Shown here: positions 1-9,889 of the stretch, one piece after another
How the letters are laid out: the number at the start of each line of letters is the position of its first letter
Position numbering within the stretch: the first letter of the stretch is position 1
NCBI RefSeq assembly: GCF_015710975.1
Contig: NZ_CP049783.1
Coordinates: forward strand, 3,329,501 to 3,393,500
Length of the DNA stretch: 64,000 nucleotides
Origin: Paenibacillus polymyxa
GTDB lineage: Bacteria > Bacillota > Bacilli > Paenibacillales > Paenibacillaceae
Direction of reading: 5' to 3'
Position numbers and translations under genes: made by a program
Notes under the pieces: generated by a model
What the model was told of the DNA's origin: nothing
Database searches by the model: none
The model's input: only the letters and a program-made list of their open reading frames with translations

Positions 1-1407
1 TTGGGCTCAGGCAGTATGATTAGCCTTGTGACAGACAAGGGGGAGTTTGTAGGTTCTAACAATGAGAGCTTGGCCGGGGGAAAGACAAAGCTGGATTACG
101 TTTCCAAGCTTGAAGGGATCGAAGGAAATCAAATTATGGAGCAGGTAGCAGATGGCAAAGAGCAAAGTGTGCTTACAGTTCATAATACACTGGGAACTTC
201 CAAATGGATTCTCGTGGGTGTAGTACCTGTATCTGAGCTGGTGAGGGACGCTAAGGGGATTCTAACTACGACATGGGTATTTGCTGCGGTGGCTGCACTC
301 ATTGCATTGTTCATCGGCCTGTGGATCGTGCGCCTCGTGGCTCGTCCACTGACACACCTGAAGGATTTAATGATTGAAGGCGCCAAAGGCAACTTGCAAA
401 TCCGAACGAACTATAAGGCTCAGGATGAAATTGGGCAGTTGTCCGCTAGCTTTGATACAATGATGGAGCAAATTACACTGCTGGTAGAACAGACGAATGC
501 ATCAGCACAGGAGGTACTGAATACAGCGACGGAACTGAGTGATGCCTCGAAGAAGACAGCCGTTTCAGCCAAAGAAATTGCAGCTGCGACGGAAGAGATT
601 GCTCATGGTGCCACCAGTTTAGCAACAGAGGCGGAACGTGGTAGCGGATTAACGGGGAATATATCCCAGCAAATGGATACGGTTATGACTTCTAATTATG
701 AAATGAGTCTGGTCGCACAAGAAGTTGAACAGTCCAGTGAAAAAGGGACAATTCAGCTGAAAAATCTATTGAGCAAGACTAAGGTTACGGAAGAAACTAC
801 GCATGCTTTGGTAGGCAAAGTAGATGAACTGAAGAAGACAACTTCCGATGTCTTTAAGGTGCTGGACGTATTGCAGGATATTGCTAAACAAACGAACATT
901 CTATCCCTGAATGCGACGATAGAAGCGGCACGAGCAGGGACAGCCGGGCGTGGTTTTATGGTGGTTGCAAATGAGGTCCGTCAGTTGGCAGAACAATCAC
1001 GTCAAGCCATTCGTACAGCTACAGGTATTACGAATAATATCGTCAATGAGATGAATGAAACGGTACAGGCGTTATCTGAAGTGTACCCGCTGTTCCGAGA
1101 GCAGATGGGAGCCGTACGAGAAACGACGGACATTTTCCAATCGGTGCAGCAGCAAATGGGCGAGTTCGCGCTTCGGTTGGGAACAGTCACCGCCTCCATT
1201 CATCATCTGAGTGAATCGCAGACTACTTTGTCTGAGGCAATGACCAATGTTAGTGCGGTAGCCGAGCAATCCTCTGCTACTTCGCAGGAAGTCGCTTCTC
1301 TCAGTAATGAGCAGGCCAATATCGGTAATCAGCTGGTAGGCTTGTCTGATAAGCTGGAAGGAGTTTCAGTGAATTTGAAAGAACAGCTTTCAAGGTTTAC
1401 AGTGTAG
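1..1407 (+). CDS. Methyl-accepting chemotaxis protein, 5' end outside window
   Basis: The C-terminal 468 residues of a transmembrane chemoreceptor; the frame is open at base 1, so the N-terminal membrane helix and most of the ligand-binding domain lie upstream. Visible in order: the end of an extracellular Cache-like sensor domain (residues 1-80), one membrane helix (about 89-112, rich in Ala, Val, Ile), a HAMP domain (about 113-165) and a cytoplasmic signalling domain. The receptor hairpin is at about 296-335, with the conserved QTNILSLNATIEAARAG core. Such receptors relay ligand binding to CheW/CheA and are tuned by CheR/CheB. The first TTG of the window is unlikely to be the true start. 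Family assignment is firm; the ligand cannot be told from this part. Confidence 0.93.
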   Translation: MGSGSMISLVTDKGEFVGSNNESLAGGKTKLDYVSKLEGIEGNQIMEQVADGKEQSVLTVHNTLGTSKWILVGVVPVSELVRDAKGILTTTWVFAAVAALIALFIGLWIVRLVARPLTHLKDLMIEGAKGNLQIRTNYKAQDEIGQLSASFDTMMEQITLLVEQTNASAQEVLNTATELSDASKKTAVSAKEIAAATEEIAHGATSLATEAERGSGLTGNISQQMDTVMTSNYEMSLVAQEVEQSSEKGTIQLKNLLSKTKVTEETTHALVGKVDELKKTTSDVFKVLDVLQDIAKQTNILSLNATIEAARAGTAGRGFMVVANEVRQLAEQSRQAIRTATGITNNIVNEMNETVQALSEVYPLFREQMGAVRETTDIFQSVQQQMGEFALRLGTVTASIHHLSESQTTLSEAMTNVSAVAEQSSATSQEVASLSNEQANIGNQLVGLSDKLEGVSVNLKEQLSRFTV

Positions 1408-1459
1408 GTGTTGTAAAATCAAGGTTATCAGGGAAATCTCTTGAGAAGGAAAGCAGATT

Positions 1460-1579
1460 ATGAATACAAACACAAAGTGGGCCTGGGTGGTTCTAGCCAT
1501 TACTATTTTTATAACGGTCTATTATTCGTTAGATGAAATATTAGGTTGGAGCCCATATTCATCACTAGATATCCAATAA
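1460..1579 (+). CDS. Small single-span membrane protein, 39 aa, unknown function
   Basis: A short frame with ATG at 1460, preceded by AAGGA at 1446-1450 with 9 bases of spacing, which is a good ribosome binding site. The product has a short polar N-terminus (MNTNTK), one hydrophobic helix (about residues 7-23) and a polar tail ending in SPYSSLDIQ. It lies 52 bases after the chemoreceptor and is followed eight bases later by a clear terminator at 1587-1625, so it is probably the last gene of that transcript. I do not recognise a family. The ribosome binding site, membrane helix and placement before the terminator support a real small protein, but chance cannot be excluded. Confidence 0.5.
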   Translation: MNTNTKWAWVVLAITIFITVYYSLDEILGWSPYSSLDIQ

Positions 1580-1586
1580 ATTTGGT

Positions 1587-1625
1587 AACCCATTCAACAT
1601 TACATGTTGAGTGGGTTTTCTTTTT
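1587..1625 (+). terminator. Rho-independent terminator
   Basis: A 14-base stem (1587-1600 with 1604-1617, one G-T pair) with a 3-base loop runs straight into a pyrimidine-rich TTTTCTTTTTC tract. It ends the chemoreceptor/small-protein transcript. Confidence 0.85.
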
Positions 1626-1665
1626 CCATCACCGGACATACTACTGGAAAAATGATGAAAGAAGG

Positions 1666-3440
1666 ATGAATGTGTCTAGGCGTCATAGCAGTTTCATTCG
1701 TCAACGTCGAATTGCATATATAGCCCTGGGGATCATGGTATCGCTACTGATTTTATGTTTCCGACTGGCTTGGATTCAGGGAACAGCAGGCATTCATTTG
1801 TCATTGTATGGGGGCATTCGCTTAAAGAAATGTCTGTACGTCAGCGACAGGAAGGAATCGCTATTGATACTGGGCGTGGACAGTTTACGGACCGACACGG
1901 GCAGCCCTTGACTGGAGGAGTCGTATGGACGCCAGTGCTTTTTCCCGATGTAGATGGCCGAGCAGCTTCGCATGGACAGGAACTGGCCAAGTTATTGCAT
2001 ACGAGTAAAGGGCAACTGTTGACGCAATGGAAGGGACTGCAATCTCCGCTCATATGGAGGGATGGACGTGGAGAGCCTGTACAAATCCATCCGAATGAAG
2101 CGGGCAGACTTCTGAAGTTAGCCCCTTCGCTCATAGAGCTTGTACCGTATGCGCAACGTTATAGGGACTTGCCCAATGGCAGACAATGGCTTGGTTTTAT
2201 GTATGAACGTGGTGAACGAGCAAGTGAACTGCCGATGGGGGCAGCTGGCCTGGAAAGAACGCTAGAGCCGCTGCTAAGCGGCGTTGGTGAGACATTCGTC
2301 TCTCGGTTTGTAGATGCTCAACGTCGTCCATTGACTCATGCCCCGCTTCGTGTCAGTGCTCCATCCAATAGTCACTATCCATTACAGGTGCAGACTACAA
2401 TTGATCTCCCGTTGCAGGAACAGATTGAGAAGCTGACAGAATCTAACCACTTGGCAGAAGGAGCAGTCGTTGTGCTTGATGCAGGTAACGCGGATGTTAT
2501 GGCGATGGTGTCTCGTCCTTTTTATAATCCCGCTCATGTTGATCCGCAGCAGAAAACAGACTGGTCTAATCGTGCTCTCAAAGCAGTAACGCCTGGTTCA
2601 ATTTTTAAGTTGGTTACGGCTGCGGCTGCACTTGAATCAGGTGTGGTTCAACCGCAGGAGCAATTTCATTGTCATGGAGCCTATGGCAAGTACGGCTTGT
2701 CATGCTGGAAAAAAGAAGGACACGGAACCCTGAACCTGGAGGAAGGGCTTGCCGTATCCTGTAATAGTGTGTTCGCCCATCTCGGCGAACGGCTTAACGC
2801 TGAGCAAATTCAGGCCGCAGCCTCTGCACTAGGATTGAGTCGAACCGTGGGCTGGCAGGACCGGGATCTGGCAGGGCTAGCTCAATTCAGACCGCTGGAT
2901 CACGAAGAAAAGGGAGCCGTATTCGGCTCCCATACGAATGCATCTGATCCAGGCGTACGTGTGCAGACAGCTATCGGCCAGCGTGATGTGCTGGTGACGC
3001 CTCTCCAAGCAGCTAACCTCATCGTCACCTTGCTGCACGATGGTCAAGTACATGCACCGCGCATCGTAAAACGCGTCAGCTACGCAGACGGAAGCACCTT
3101 GCTGGAGCTACCTGCTCACGCTGCTCCTTTACCCCAAGGCAGCCGCTCGATTCGCACATCCACAGCTCATACGCTTCGTGAAGCAATGGAACAAGTTGTG
3201 ACACACGGTACAGGTGCCTCCTTGCGTAACAAAATCTGGAAGCTGGCCGGTAAATCGGGTACGGCCCAAGCTTTAAAAAACGGTCGCCCCATAAATCACC
3301 AGTGGTTTATTGGTTACGGTCCGATAGAGCGGCCACGTTATGCGGTTGCCGTTCTTGTGCAAAATGCTTCAACGCATGCTGCAAATCAGGCCACAGCACT
3401 GTTCGGCCAAGTCATGGATCTGCTAGCTCAATCCTCTTGA
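1666..3440 (+). CDS. Penicillin-binding transpeptidase, frameshifted in this sequence
   Basis: A membrane-anchored class B-type penicillin-binding protein that would cross-link peptidoglycan. The N-terminus (ATG 1666 or, better placed behind AGAAGGA, GTG 1672) has basic residues and one membrane helix. The rest lies in another frame from about 1815. The frames join at a run of five G (1810-1814): one more G restores a continuous product through the sequence GHSLKEMSVRQRQEG. The transpeptidase domain is complete, with the active-site SIFK at about 2598-2609, SCN at about 2757 and KSGT at about 3252. The 3' end overlaps the convergent permease gene by 13 bases. The frameshift is probably a homopolymer sequencing error, although a real mutation would kill membrane anchoring. 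SpoVD or PbpI-like roles are possible; I cannot decide. Confidence 0.8.
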
Positions 3441-4582
3441 GTCCTGCGAGTAGCTTCACGCTCTTCCTCCTGAATTTTGACGATAAAAGGAGGTTCGTCA
3501 AATTCCTCAGTCGGAAACCGAATCCATTGCTGCAAATAACCTTGCTGCCACAATTCCTTGAGCAAAATGATCAGAATGGGGGATAGGATTAATCCGGCCA
3601 ATCCGAAGATGGATAACGATATAATGGCAAAGGAAAGCATTAGATAGGCAGATGAGACGCCGATGGAATTACCAGTAATTTTGGGCTCCGCCAACTGGCG
3701 CACAATCACGGTGACAGCCATGACAATAAGCAAGCCTACGGCCAAGCCGGTATTCCCCGTGATGAACAAATACACTGCCCACGGAATAAAGATAACAGGC
3801 ACACCCAACAACGGCAGAATATCAAACAAAGCTGCTACGAGCGCCAACGATAGGGCATTATCTACTTGCAAAATGAGTAAACCTATAAATACGAGCACAA
3901 AGGTAATTCCTACCAGTAAGGCTTGAGCCTTGAGAAAGGCGGAAATGGCTTTAAGTACATGATTTTTTAGAAAAAGGTACGCCGTTTTTAGTGTCTTCGG
4001 TGTTTTACTGCGGGCAATTCCTTTCCAGAGATTAATTTCCATACTCAAAAAGAACGCTAAAATGATGGCAACCGCAAAGTTGCCCATAAAAACAGTGAAA
4101 GAGCTGAGAAATTGAATGAAAAAAGATAACCCTAGCTGTGCCCATTTCGTAGCAATGGTGGTAGCAGTCGCAAAATAATCATTTACACGTTCGGTAACAC
4201 CCGGAGGCAAGGCGGCAATTTTATCTTGAGAAAGATGAAGAATCCGCGTGAATTCCGTTTGGATAATCTGGGTATAATGTGGGAGGTTTTGCGCGACTTT
4301 TGTAAATTGAGTAACCAGGATCAGGCCCAATCCGAAAAAAATAGCCATTAATAAGATGATAAACAGCAATACGGAGAGTGCGGAGGCAAAAGGCTTTTTC
4401 ATGCCTTTGCGATGAAAATAACGGGCAGCAGGTTCAATGCACCAAAACACGACGAATGAAAGGAACACAGGTGCGGCTAGCTGGTACAGTTTGCTGGATA
4501 CGAACATAATTAAATACACGGTTAATACGATCAGACCGATATCAAAAACAGTACGCCAATATTTTTTGTACAATGGAAGCAT
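3428..4582 (-). CDS. AI-2E family membrane permease (YtvI-like)
   Basis: A 384-residue integral membrane protein with about seven or eight hydrophobic helices: a pair near residues 10-45, one at 65-92, then a long soluble stretch (about 95-140), and more helices from about 145 to 350. This is the typical layout of the AI-2E/YdgG/PerM family, and the motif region with GVPVIFIPWAVYLF followed by a PKITGNSIGVSS-like segment fits it. Members have been linked to autoinducer-2 export, Na+/H+ exchange and, in Bacillus (YtvI), sporulation; the substrate here is unknown. The C-terminus is very charged (EEEREATRRTQED). ATG at 4582 follows a purine-rich AAAGGAG on the minus strand. It is convergent with and overlaps the penicillin-binding protein gene, without a terminator between them. 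Confidence 0.85.
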   Translation of the reverse strand: MLPLYKKYWRTVFDIGLIVLTVYLIMFVSSKLYQLAAPVFLSFVVFWCIEPAARYFHRKGMKKPFASALSVLLFIILLMAIFFGLGLILVTQFTKVAQNLPHYTQIIQTEFTRILHLSQDKIAALPPGVTERVNDYFATATTIATKWAQLGLSFFIQFLSSFTVFMGNFAVAIILAFFLSMEINLWKGIARSKTPKTLKTAYLFLKNHVLKAISAFLKAQALLVGITFVLVFIGLLILQVDNALSLALVAALFDILPLLGVPVIFIPWAVYLFITGNTGLAVGLLIVMAVTVIVRQLAEPKITGNSIGVSSAYLMLSFAIISLSIFGLAGLILSPILIILLKELWQQGYLQQWIRFPTEEFDEPPFIVKIQEEEREATRRTQED

Positions 4583-4760
4583 ATGTATACAACGACTCCT
4601 TTAAGATTTTTATTTATTGTACACTAAATTGAATCTCAATGCTGACCAGTAGCAATGGCAAAATCTCGGCATGCTTACATCATTGTGATAACATATAAGT
4701 AAGTGAGTTTTCTTCAGGAGGCCTGCTTGGAAGTTCAGAATAGAAAAGTGGGGATAAAAC

Positions 4761-6209
4761 GTGCAGACTTTGCTGTTATGGATGTTTTACATTTCAACTT
4801 TTTATGCTTTTATTCCGGCGCTGGTGAGTCGTATATTTGGTTTCCGGGTGTTTAGACGTGGCAAAAGTGACCAAGAATATGCGCTAACCTTTGATGATGG
4901 TCCTGATCCAGTCTATACACCACAGTTGCTCGATTTACTCAAGCGTTTTGATGCCAAGGCTACTTTTTTTGTTGTAGGGTTGAATGCCGAAAAACACCCT
5001 GAGCTTCTGAAGCGCATGCATGATGAAGGTCATCTGATCGGTATTCACAATTATGTGCACAAATCGAATTGGCTTATGCGGCCTGTTACTGTTAGAAGAC
5101 AAATTGCCCAGACAGAGTCAGTCATTCGTCGAGTAACTGGCGAAGGAACGACCTTTTATCGTCCACCTTGGGGGATTGTGAACTTTTTTGATATTTCCAA
5201 AAACAATGGTCGTCGAATCGTATTATGGTCCTCTATGTTTGGTGACTGGAAGGCCAGCATTGGAGCGAAACAATTAGCAGAAAGAATGCTCAAAAAGCTG
5301 AGGGGTGGCGAGGTGATGCTGCTCCATGACTGTGGTACGACATTGGGGGCAGACGCAGAAGCGCCACAGAATATGCTCATTGCGCTAGAGAAGCTATTGA
5401 GGGTCGCCCAGGAACGGCAATTACGCAGCGTCCGCGTGGATACATTGTTTTGCCGTCAATCTGGCTATCATTCCACTGTCTCCTGCTTGTCCAGTACAGA
5501 TTGGATGAAAAGAACGATGGTATTCGGATGGCTACAATACGAGCGCCTTTTTCACGCCTTGTTCCGCCTTCGTCCTGTTAGCAAGGATAACACGATCTTT
5601 TATTATCGTCGCCGTATCTATCATGGACCCAATATTAACATGGAGAATGGTAGGTTGCTGGAAAAAGGGGATCCTATAATTGAGCTTCATTTTGACAATA
5701 AAATGTTGTTTCAATTGGGATCGTCGGCAAAGTCCTTGGTACATCTAGCGATTCAATTGATTCGAGTTGTGAAAAGGCAACTGCCTGATCTTACTCAACG
5801 GGTTGTACATGATTCTGGTATGAAGGGTGTAAAGGCGATCTATGCAGTAAGTATGATTCATCGAGGACCTGAAAAATTAGGCTTTCAAGTTCGAGAGCTT
5901 CCCCAAGGACTGTTTAAGCATGTATCTACTGTATATTTAAAGCTGTTATTTCGTATTATCCATCCTTCGGGTTCAGAACAATTGAATGAAAAAAAAGAGG
6001 TCATGATACCGAAACTAATCGTGATGCCCATTGATACCTTGTTTGATCGTTTCCAACCGGGAGATTCGCACCGGGCAGACCAGGCTTTTGATCCAACTGA
6101 TCAAAGGGATGTTGTTCATACACTCAACAGTGAAATGATAGAAGAAGGTGACCCTATGTATGCTTCGATCAGGGCTTCACAAACAGCGGATACAGAATCA
6201 AGCAGTTGA
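4761..6209 (+). CDS. Polysaccharide deacetylase with YkoP-like C-terminal domain
   Basis: A membrane-anchored NodB-type carbohydrate esterase (family 4), expected to remove N-acetyl groups from cell-wall glycan or chitin-like substrates. The N-terminus has one hydrophobic helix (about residues 4-22). The catalytic domain (about 35-225) shows the motifs TFDDGPD (base and metal Asp), a metal-binding HNYVHKSN segment, RPPWG and LLHDCG. The C-terminal part (about 255-430) has no metal motifs and resembles the conserved domain of Bacillus YkoP, whose function is unknown. The start is GTG 4761 behind GTGGGGA. The gene stands alone between the divergent permease and a terminator at 6216-6258. Confidence 0.85.
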   Translation: MQTLLLWMFYISTFYAFIPALVSRIFGFRVFRRGKSDQEYALTFDDGPDPVYTPQLLDLLKRFDAKATFFVVGLNAEKHPELLKRMHDEGHLIGIHNYVHKSNWLMRPVTVRRQIAQTESVIRRVTGEGTTFYRPPWGIVNFFDISKNNGRRIVLWSSMFGDWKASIGAKQLAERMLKKLRGGEVMLLHDCGTTLGADAEAPQNMLIALEKLLRVAQERQLRSVRVDTLFCRQSGYHSTVSCLSSTDWMKRTMVFGWLQYERLFHALFRLRPVSKDNTIFYYRRRIYHGPNINMENGRLLEKGDPIIELHFDNKMLFQLGSSAKSLVHLAIQLIRVVKRQLPDLTQRVVHDSGMKGVKAIYAVSMIHRGPEKLGFQVRELPQGLFKHVSTVYLKLLFRIIHPSGSEQLNEKKEVMIPKLIVMPIDTLFDRFQPGDSHRADQAFDPTDQRDVVHTLNSEMIEEGDPMYASIRASQTADTESSS

Positions 6210-6215
6210 TCTAAT

Positions 6216-6258
6216 AAAAAAAGCCACTCAATCCTTTGTAGGGGTCGAGTGGCTTTTT
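6216..6258 (+). terminator. Terminator between convergent genes
   Basis: A 12-base stem (AAAAAGCCACTC with GAGTGGCTTTTT) carries A and T tracts on both sides, so it can serve both the deacetylase gene and the convergent ilvD gene. Confidence 0.88.
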
Positions 6259-6293
6259 AGTAATTCATATAATAATCTATATTGGCAAAGCAC

Positions 6294-7982
6294 TTAGATT
6301 TTCATAATTCCGCCGTTACTTGCGTTCGTCACCAGCTTGGAATAACGGGCCAGGTAGCCTGTCTTTACTTTCGGCTCGAAGCCTTTCCAATTGGCACGAC
6401 GACGGTCGAATTCTTCGTCCGTAATGTGAAGCTCAATCTTACGATTGTTCAGGTCTAGCTCAATGATATCGCCGTCCTCAACAAAAGCGATAGGTCCGCC
6501 TTCTGCTGCTTCGGGGGAAATATGACCGATGGAGATACCACGGGAAGCACCTGAGAATCGTCCGTCTGTAATCAGACCAACCTTGGCACCAAGCCCCATG
6601 CCCACGATTTGTGAAGTCGGAGCGAGCATTTCAGGCATACCAGGTCCGCCCTTAGGACCTTCATAACGAATAACAACAACATGTCCTTCGGCAATTTTAC
6701 CGTTAGCGATGCCAGCCAGTGCATCTTCCTGTGAATCAAAGCAGATGGCAGGGCCTTTGTGATAACCGCCAACAGAAGGATCAACCGCACCGACTTTAAT
6801 AATGGAGCCTTGTGGTGCCAAATTGCCGAATAATACAGCTAGACCGCCGCGCTCGGAATAAGGGTTGTCCAATTTGTGGATGACGTTAGTGTCCAAAATT
6901 TCCTGACCCTCTACGTTTTCACGAAGGGTTTTCCCAGTTACAGTAATACAGTCACCATGCAATGCGCCCGGTTTCTTCAATAGCTCATTCAGCACTGCGC
7001 TTACGCCACCTGCATTATGAACATCCTCAATGTGATAGTCGGAAGCAGGTGCCAATTTGGACAAATGAGGTACACGGTTCGCGACTTCATTGATGCGTTC
7101 GATAGGGTAGTCAACCTCAGCTTCATGGGCAAGTGCCAATGTATGCAATACGGTATTCGTAGAACCACCCATTGCCATATCCAGTGCAAATGCATTATCA
7201 ATGGCTTCTTTAGTCACGATATCACGTGGTTTGAGATCGAGCTTAATCAATTCCATCAATTGGCGCGCAGATTGTTTGACGAATTCTTTGCGTTCTTCTG
7301 CTACGGCGAGGATGGTGCCATTACCTGGCATAGCCAGTCCCATCGCTTCTGCGAGACAGTTCATAGAATTCGCTGTGAACATTCCTGAACAGGAGCCGCA
7401 AGTTGGACAGCCGTATTGTTCTAGCTCAAGCAAACTTTGATCATCGATTTTGCCAGCCTGGAATGCACCTACACCTTCGAAGACGGAAGTCAGGGAAATA
7501 GAGCGTCCGTTCTTATCTTTACCAGCTTTCATAGGACCGCCGCTGACGAAAATAGTCGGAATGTTAACACGCAATGCCCCCATCATCATACCAGGGGTAA
7601 TTTTATCGCAGTTAGGAATACATACCATGCCGTCAAACCAGTGAGCGGAAACGACAGTTTCCAAAGAGTCTGCAATAATTTCACGACTTGGCAGAGAATA
7701 ACGCATACCGATGTGTCCCATGGCAATGCCGTCATCTACACCAATAGTGTTAAATTCGAAAGGTACACCGCCTGCTTCACGAATGGCCTGCTTGACAATT
7801 TTGCCAAATTCCTGCAAATGGACGTGGCCCGGTACGATGTCAATATACGAGTTGCATACCGCAATAAACGGTTTGTCAAAATCTTCTTCTTTGACGCCCG
7901 CTGCGCGCAGCAAGCTGCGGTGAGGAGCGCGGTCAAAGCCTTTTTTAATCATATCGGAACGCATTTTCGTCTTAGCTGTCAT
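6294..7982 (-). CDS. ilvD: Dihydroxy-acid dehydratase
   Basis: Converts 2,3-dihydroxyisovalerate and dihydroxymethylvalerate to the 2-keto acids in valine, leucine and isoleucine synthesis, using an Fe-S cluster. The 562-residue product matches IlvD/Edd throughout: [19 protein letters not shown] near the N-terminus, the cluster cysteines in NCDKITPGM and [14 protein letters not shown], and GRFSGASRG near the C-terminus. I place the start at ATG 7982 behind a GGGGGGAAA ribosome binding site; the frame stays open to 8081, but that extension has no family similarity. The gene stands alone, away from other ilv genes. Two palindromes lie upstream. Confidence 0.96.
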   Translation of the reverse strand: MTAKTKMRSDMIKKGFDRAPHRSLLRAAGVKEEDFDKPFIAVCNSYIDIVPGHVHLQEFGKIVKQAIREAGGVPFEFNTIGVDDGIAMGHIGMRYSLPSREIIADSLETVVSAHWFDGMVCIPNCDKITPGMMMGALRVNIPTIFVSGGPMKAGKDKNGRSISLTSVFEGVGAFQAGKIDDQSLLELEQYGCPTCGSCSGMFTANSMNCLAEAMGLAMPGNGTILAVAEERKEFVKQSARQLMELIKLDLKPRDIVTKEAIDNAFALDMAMGGSTNTVLHTLALAHEAEVDYPIERINEVANRVPHLSKLAPASDYHIEDVHNAGGVSAVLNELLKKPGALHGDCITVTGKTLRENVEGQEILDTNVIHKLDNPYSERGGLAVLFGNLAPQGSIIKVGAVDPSVGGYHKGPAICFDSQEDALAGIANGKIAEGHVVVIRYEGPKGGPGMPEMLAPTSQIVGMGLGAKVGLITDGRFSGASRGISIGHISPEAAEGGPIAFVEDGDIIELDLNNRKIELHITDEEFDRRRANWKGFEPKVKTGYLARYSKLVTNASNGGIMKI

Positions 7983-8017
7983 GATGCTGGTTTCCCCCCA
8001 AAGTATAAAAATGGTAT

Positions 8018-8034
8018 GGCGTTCAATGAACGCC
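8018..8034. promoter_or_regulatory. Palindrome just upstream of ilvD
   Basis: GGCGTTCA-A-TGAACGCC is a perfect 8-base dyad around one central base, 36 bases before the ilvD start. A one-base loop cannot form an RNA hairpin, so a protein operator is the likelier reading. The regulator is unknown. Confidence 0.4.
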
Positions 8035-8134
8035 GTAATAGCGCAGATGTTTTCTAAAGAGTCTATCATAGTTGTGCGCATATTTCTACATATATGAGGA
8101 TTTTGAAAAAAGTATAGAAGTGTTCTGTAAGCAA

Positions 8135-8174
8135 CAATATATAGATAGGAACAGTTTTATTTATCTATATATTG
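8135..8174. repeat. 13-base perfect inverted repeat
   Basis: CAATATATAGATA and TATCTATATATTG face each other across 14 bases, about 155 bases before ilvD. There is no T tract beside it, so it is not a standard terminator. It may be an operator or a cruciform-forming AT-rich element. Confidence 0.5.
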
Positions 8175-8245
8175 CATCTGTAAGGATTTGAATTGGATTC
8201 TTCAAAACTCTGATATCCTGATATATTAGCCTATCGGATAAATAG

Positions 8246-8277
8246 GAAAAGCCCATTCCGTAATAAACGGAAGGGCT
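8246..8277 (-). terminator. Terminator of the KGG-repeat gene
   Basis: On the minus strand AGCCCTTCCG pairs with CGGAATGGGCT (one bulged base) over a 7-base loop and is followed by TTTTCC. It lies 47 bases after the stop of the small gene. Confidence 0.75.
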
Positions 8278-8323
8278 CAGGCTTGTTTTTATGTTAAAGG
8301 GGGGTGGAATATAAAACTATATT

Positions 8324-8572
8324 TTAATTTCTGCCACCTTTACGACCGATGTCTCTGTAGAAATTTTTGTCATGCGACTCAGCTGTAGCATCGCCGCCCT
8401 TTTTGCCGATTTCCTGATAAAACTCTTTATCATGTGAGTTTGCGGTTGCTTGTCCGCCTTTCTTGCCAATCTCCTGATAAAATTCCTTATTGTGCTTCTT
8501 GGAGGTAGCTTCCCCACCCATACGGCCTGCTTCTTCGCGACTCATTTTACCCTGATTTTGATTACGTGCCAT
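8324..8572 (-). CDS. KGG-repeat stress protein (GsiB/YciG-like)
   Basis: An 82-residue, very hydrophilic protein. After a short lead (MARNQNQGKMSREEAGRMGG) come three tandem units of about 20 residues, each ending in a KGG motif: EATSKKHNKEFYQEIGKKGG, then QATANSHDKEFYQEIGKKGG, then DATAESHDKNFYRDIGRKGG. This is the stress-induced KGG repeat found in Bacillus GsiB and Escherichia YciG, proteins linked to desiccation and general stress. A strong AAGGAGTGA site precedes ATG 8572. It is a single-gene unit with its own terminator. The exact biochemical role is unknown. Confidence 0.88.
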   Translation of the reverse strand: MARNQNQGKMSREEAGRMGGEATSKKHNKEFYQEIGKKGGQATANSHDKEFYQEIGKKGGDATAESHDKNFYRDIGRKGGRN

Positions 8573-8746
8573 TACAAATCACTCCTTATTAAAAAGTTGT
8601 TTTTTGTTGCGCGTATCATTTACTTACCACATCTTGCCTGTATGAAACAGGCACTATGCGCGAAGTAAAGAGGGGGAGACCCACTTCCATTCTCGTCTGT
8701 AAGTGGGTTGTCGCGTGCTGATTGTGACATATCAATGGATAAAAAG

Positions 8747-9781
8747 TTACGCAGACCGTCTAAAAAGATAAGGAGCGGGCTTCAACATCCACTCTACCTG
8801 TGGCTCAATCAGAGGCCGTGTTGCAGTTCGAACCCAAGGCATGGTCAACAGACAGCACAGACCTGTGGCGCACACTAGAATCAACATGACTTCCACAGGA
8901 GTATCTATATACTCGTAGACCCCCTTTGCAACAACGGAACGGACGATTAAGCCATGCAACAAAAAGACATATAATGTACGTCGTCCCATCTCGGTTATAC
9001 GTCCTGTGACGGCTGGAACAAAGCTTAGAAACGCCATAGATGCTATCCATTGAACTCCATAAATGCCGATACGGTAAATCCCTGCGTACCATTCGGTATG
9101 GCCCAGTTCACCATAAGTCATGTTGCCATATAGCCAGCCTGCCGGGATGCCAAAATACGACGTTCCCGCCAGTACCATAAGAAAAAGAGATACAATACCG
9201 GCGATGATACGGATAGGTGTTGTGAAGAAGCGTCGAACGTCCGCATAATGCAAATGATAACCTGCTACAAAGTAAGGCAAATAAACAAAGGTTCTGCATA
9301 CGCTTAGCCATATACCGTCTACAGGGAGATATCCGACAAGGATACCCAGCAGCACGGATATACCCAGTTGGAAGACTGGTGGTATTTTCTGAAAAGATAG
9401 CATCAGCAGTCTCCAGCAGATGTGGCTGGCAAGGAACCAAAGCAGCAGATAAGGAGCAAAAAAAGAATGATGGATATGGGGAACGTGAAAGATTACGACA
9501 TCCAAAATTGAATAAAGGGATTGGAAAATTAGATATTGCATACCGATCTGAAGCAGAACCTTTTGTCCTGCGAGACCCGTCAAAGTGGTTTTGGCAAAGT
9601 AGCCTGTAACGAGAACAAACAACGGCATATGAAACATGAATATCCAGCTGAACCATTGTTGGGCAAGATGAAGTGAACCGACTAATGGCTCCAGGGCGTT
9701 TCCTGCAAATACGCATATAATCAACAGAAATCGCAAATTGAGAAAAAAGCTTTCCCCTTGTACATCATGGCTTGTCGTCAT
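8747..9781 (-). CDS. Acyltransferase 3 family membrane protein
   Basis: A 344-residue integral membrane protein with about ten hydrophobic helices, of the OafA/fucose O-acetylase type that moves acyl groups to sugars of surface polymers. The N-terminal helix carries the family pattern with LRFLLIICVFAGNA, followed by the FMFHMPLFVLVTGYF segment whose histidine is expected to be catalytic. A HxxW-type signature is not obvious. GGAGGG lies upstream of ATG 9781 on the minus strand. The neighbours give no clear pathway. A possible Rex/CcpA site lies 90-120 bases upstream, between this gene and the divergent hydrolase. Confidence 0.82.
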   Translation of the reverse strand: MTTSHDVQGESFFLNLRFLLIICVFAGNALEPLVGSLHLAQQWFSWIFMFHMPLFVLVTGYFAKTTLTGLAGQKVLLQIGMQYLIFQSLYSILDVVIFHVPHIHHSFFAPYLLLWFLASHICWRLLMLSFQKIPPVFQLGISVLLGILVGYLPVDGIWLSVCRTFVYLPYFVAGYHLHYADVRRFFTTPIRIIAGIVSLFLMVLAGTSYFGIPAGWLYGNMTYGELGHTEWYAGIYRIGIYGVQWIASMAFLSFVPAVTGRITEMGRRTLYVFLLHGLIVRSVVAKGVYEYIDTPVEVMLILVCATGLCCLLTMPWVRTATRPLIEPQVEWMLKPAPYLFRRSA

Positions 9782-9869
9782 GTGTTTCCCTCCGAACGGC
9801 TTCTGCCGACTAAACTATTTAAAAAATAATTCTTTACATGGAACAAGGTACGATACTCTGGATTGTAAC

Positions 9870-9889
9870 ATTGTGATTTTATTCACAAT
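9870..9889. promoter_or_regulatory. Candidate Rex operator
   Basis: TTGTGATTTTATTCACAA (9871-9888) differs from the known Rex consensus TTGTGAA-N4-TTCACAA at one position. Rex represses fermentation genes when NADH is low. Confidence 0.55.

Larger units (their letters stand above)
7983..8323. other. Leader region between ilvD and the KGG-repeat gene
   Basis: This 341-base gap holds the 8018-8034 palindrome, an AT-rich 13-base perfect inverted repeat (8135-8147 with 8162-8174) and the terminator of the KGG gene. I see no T-box, no convincing sigma-A promoter pair and no further gene. Confidence 0.6.

Noticed and set aside
7437..8057. 206-codon open frame on the plus strand
   Set aside because: Antisense to ilvD and its leader, with no family similarity.
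8679..8708. Hairpin CCCACTT/AAGTGGG as a terminator of the acyltransferase gene
   Set aside because: The stem is real, but neither strand has a T tract after it and the loop is 14 bases, so I do not call it.
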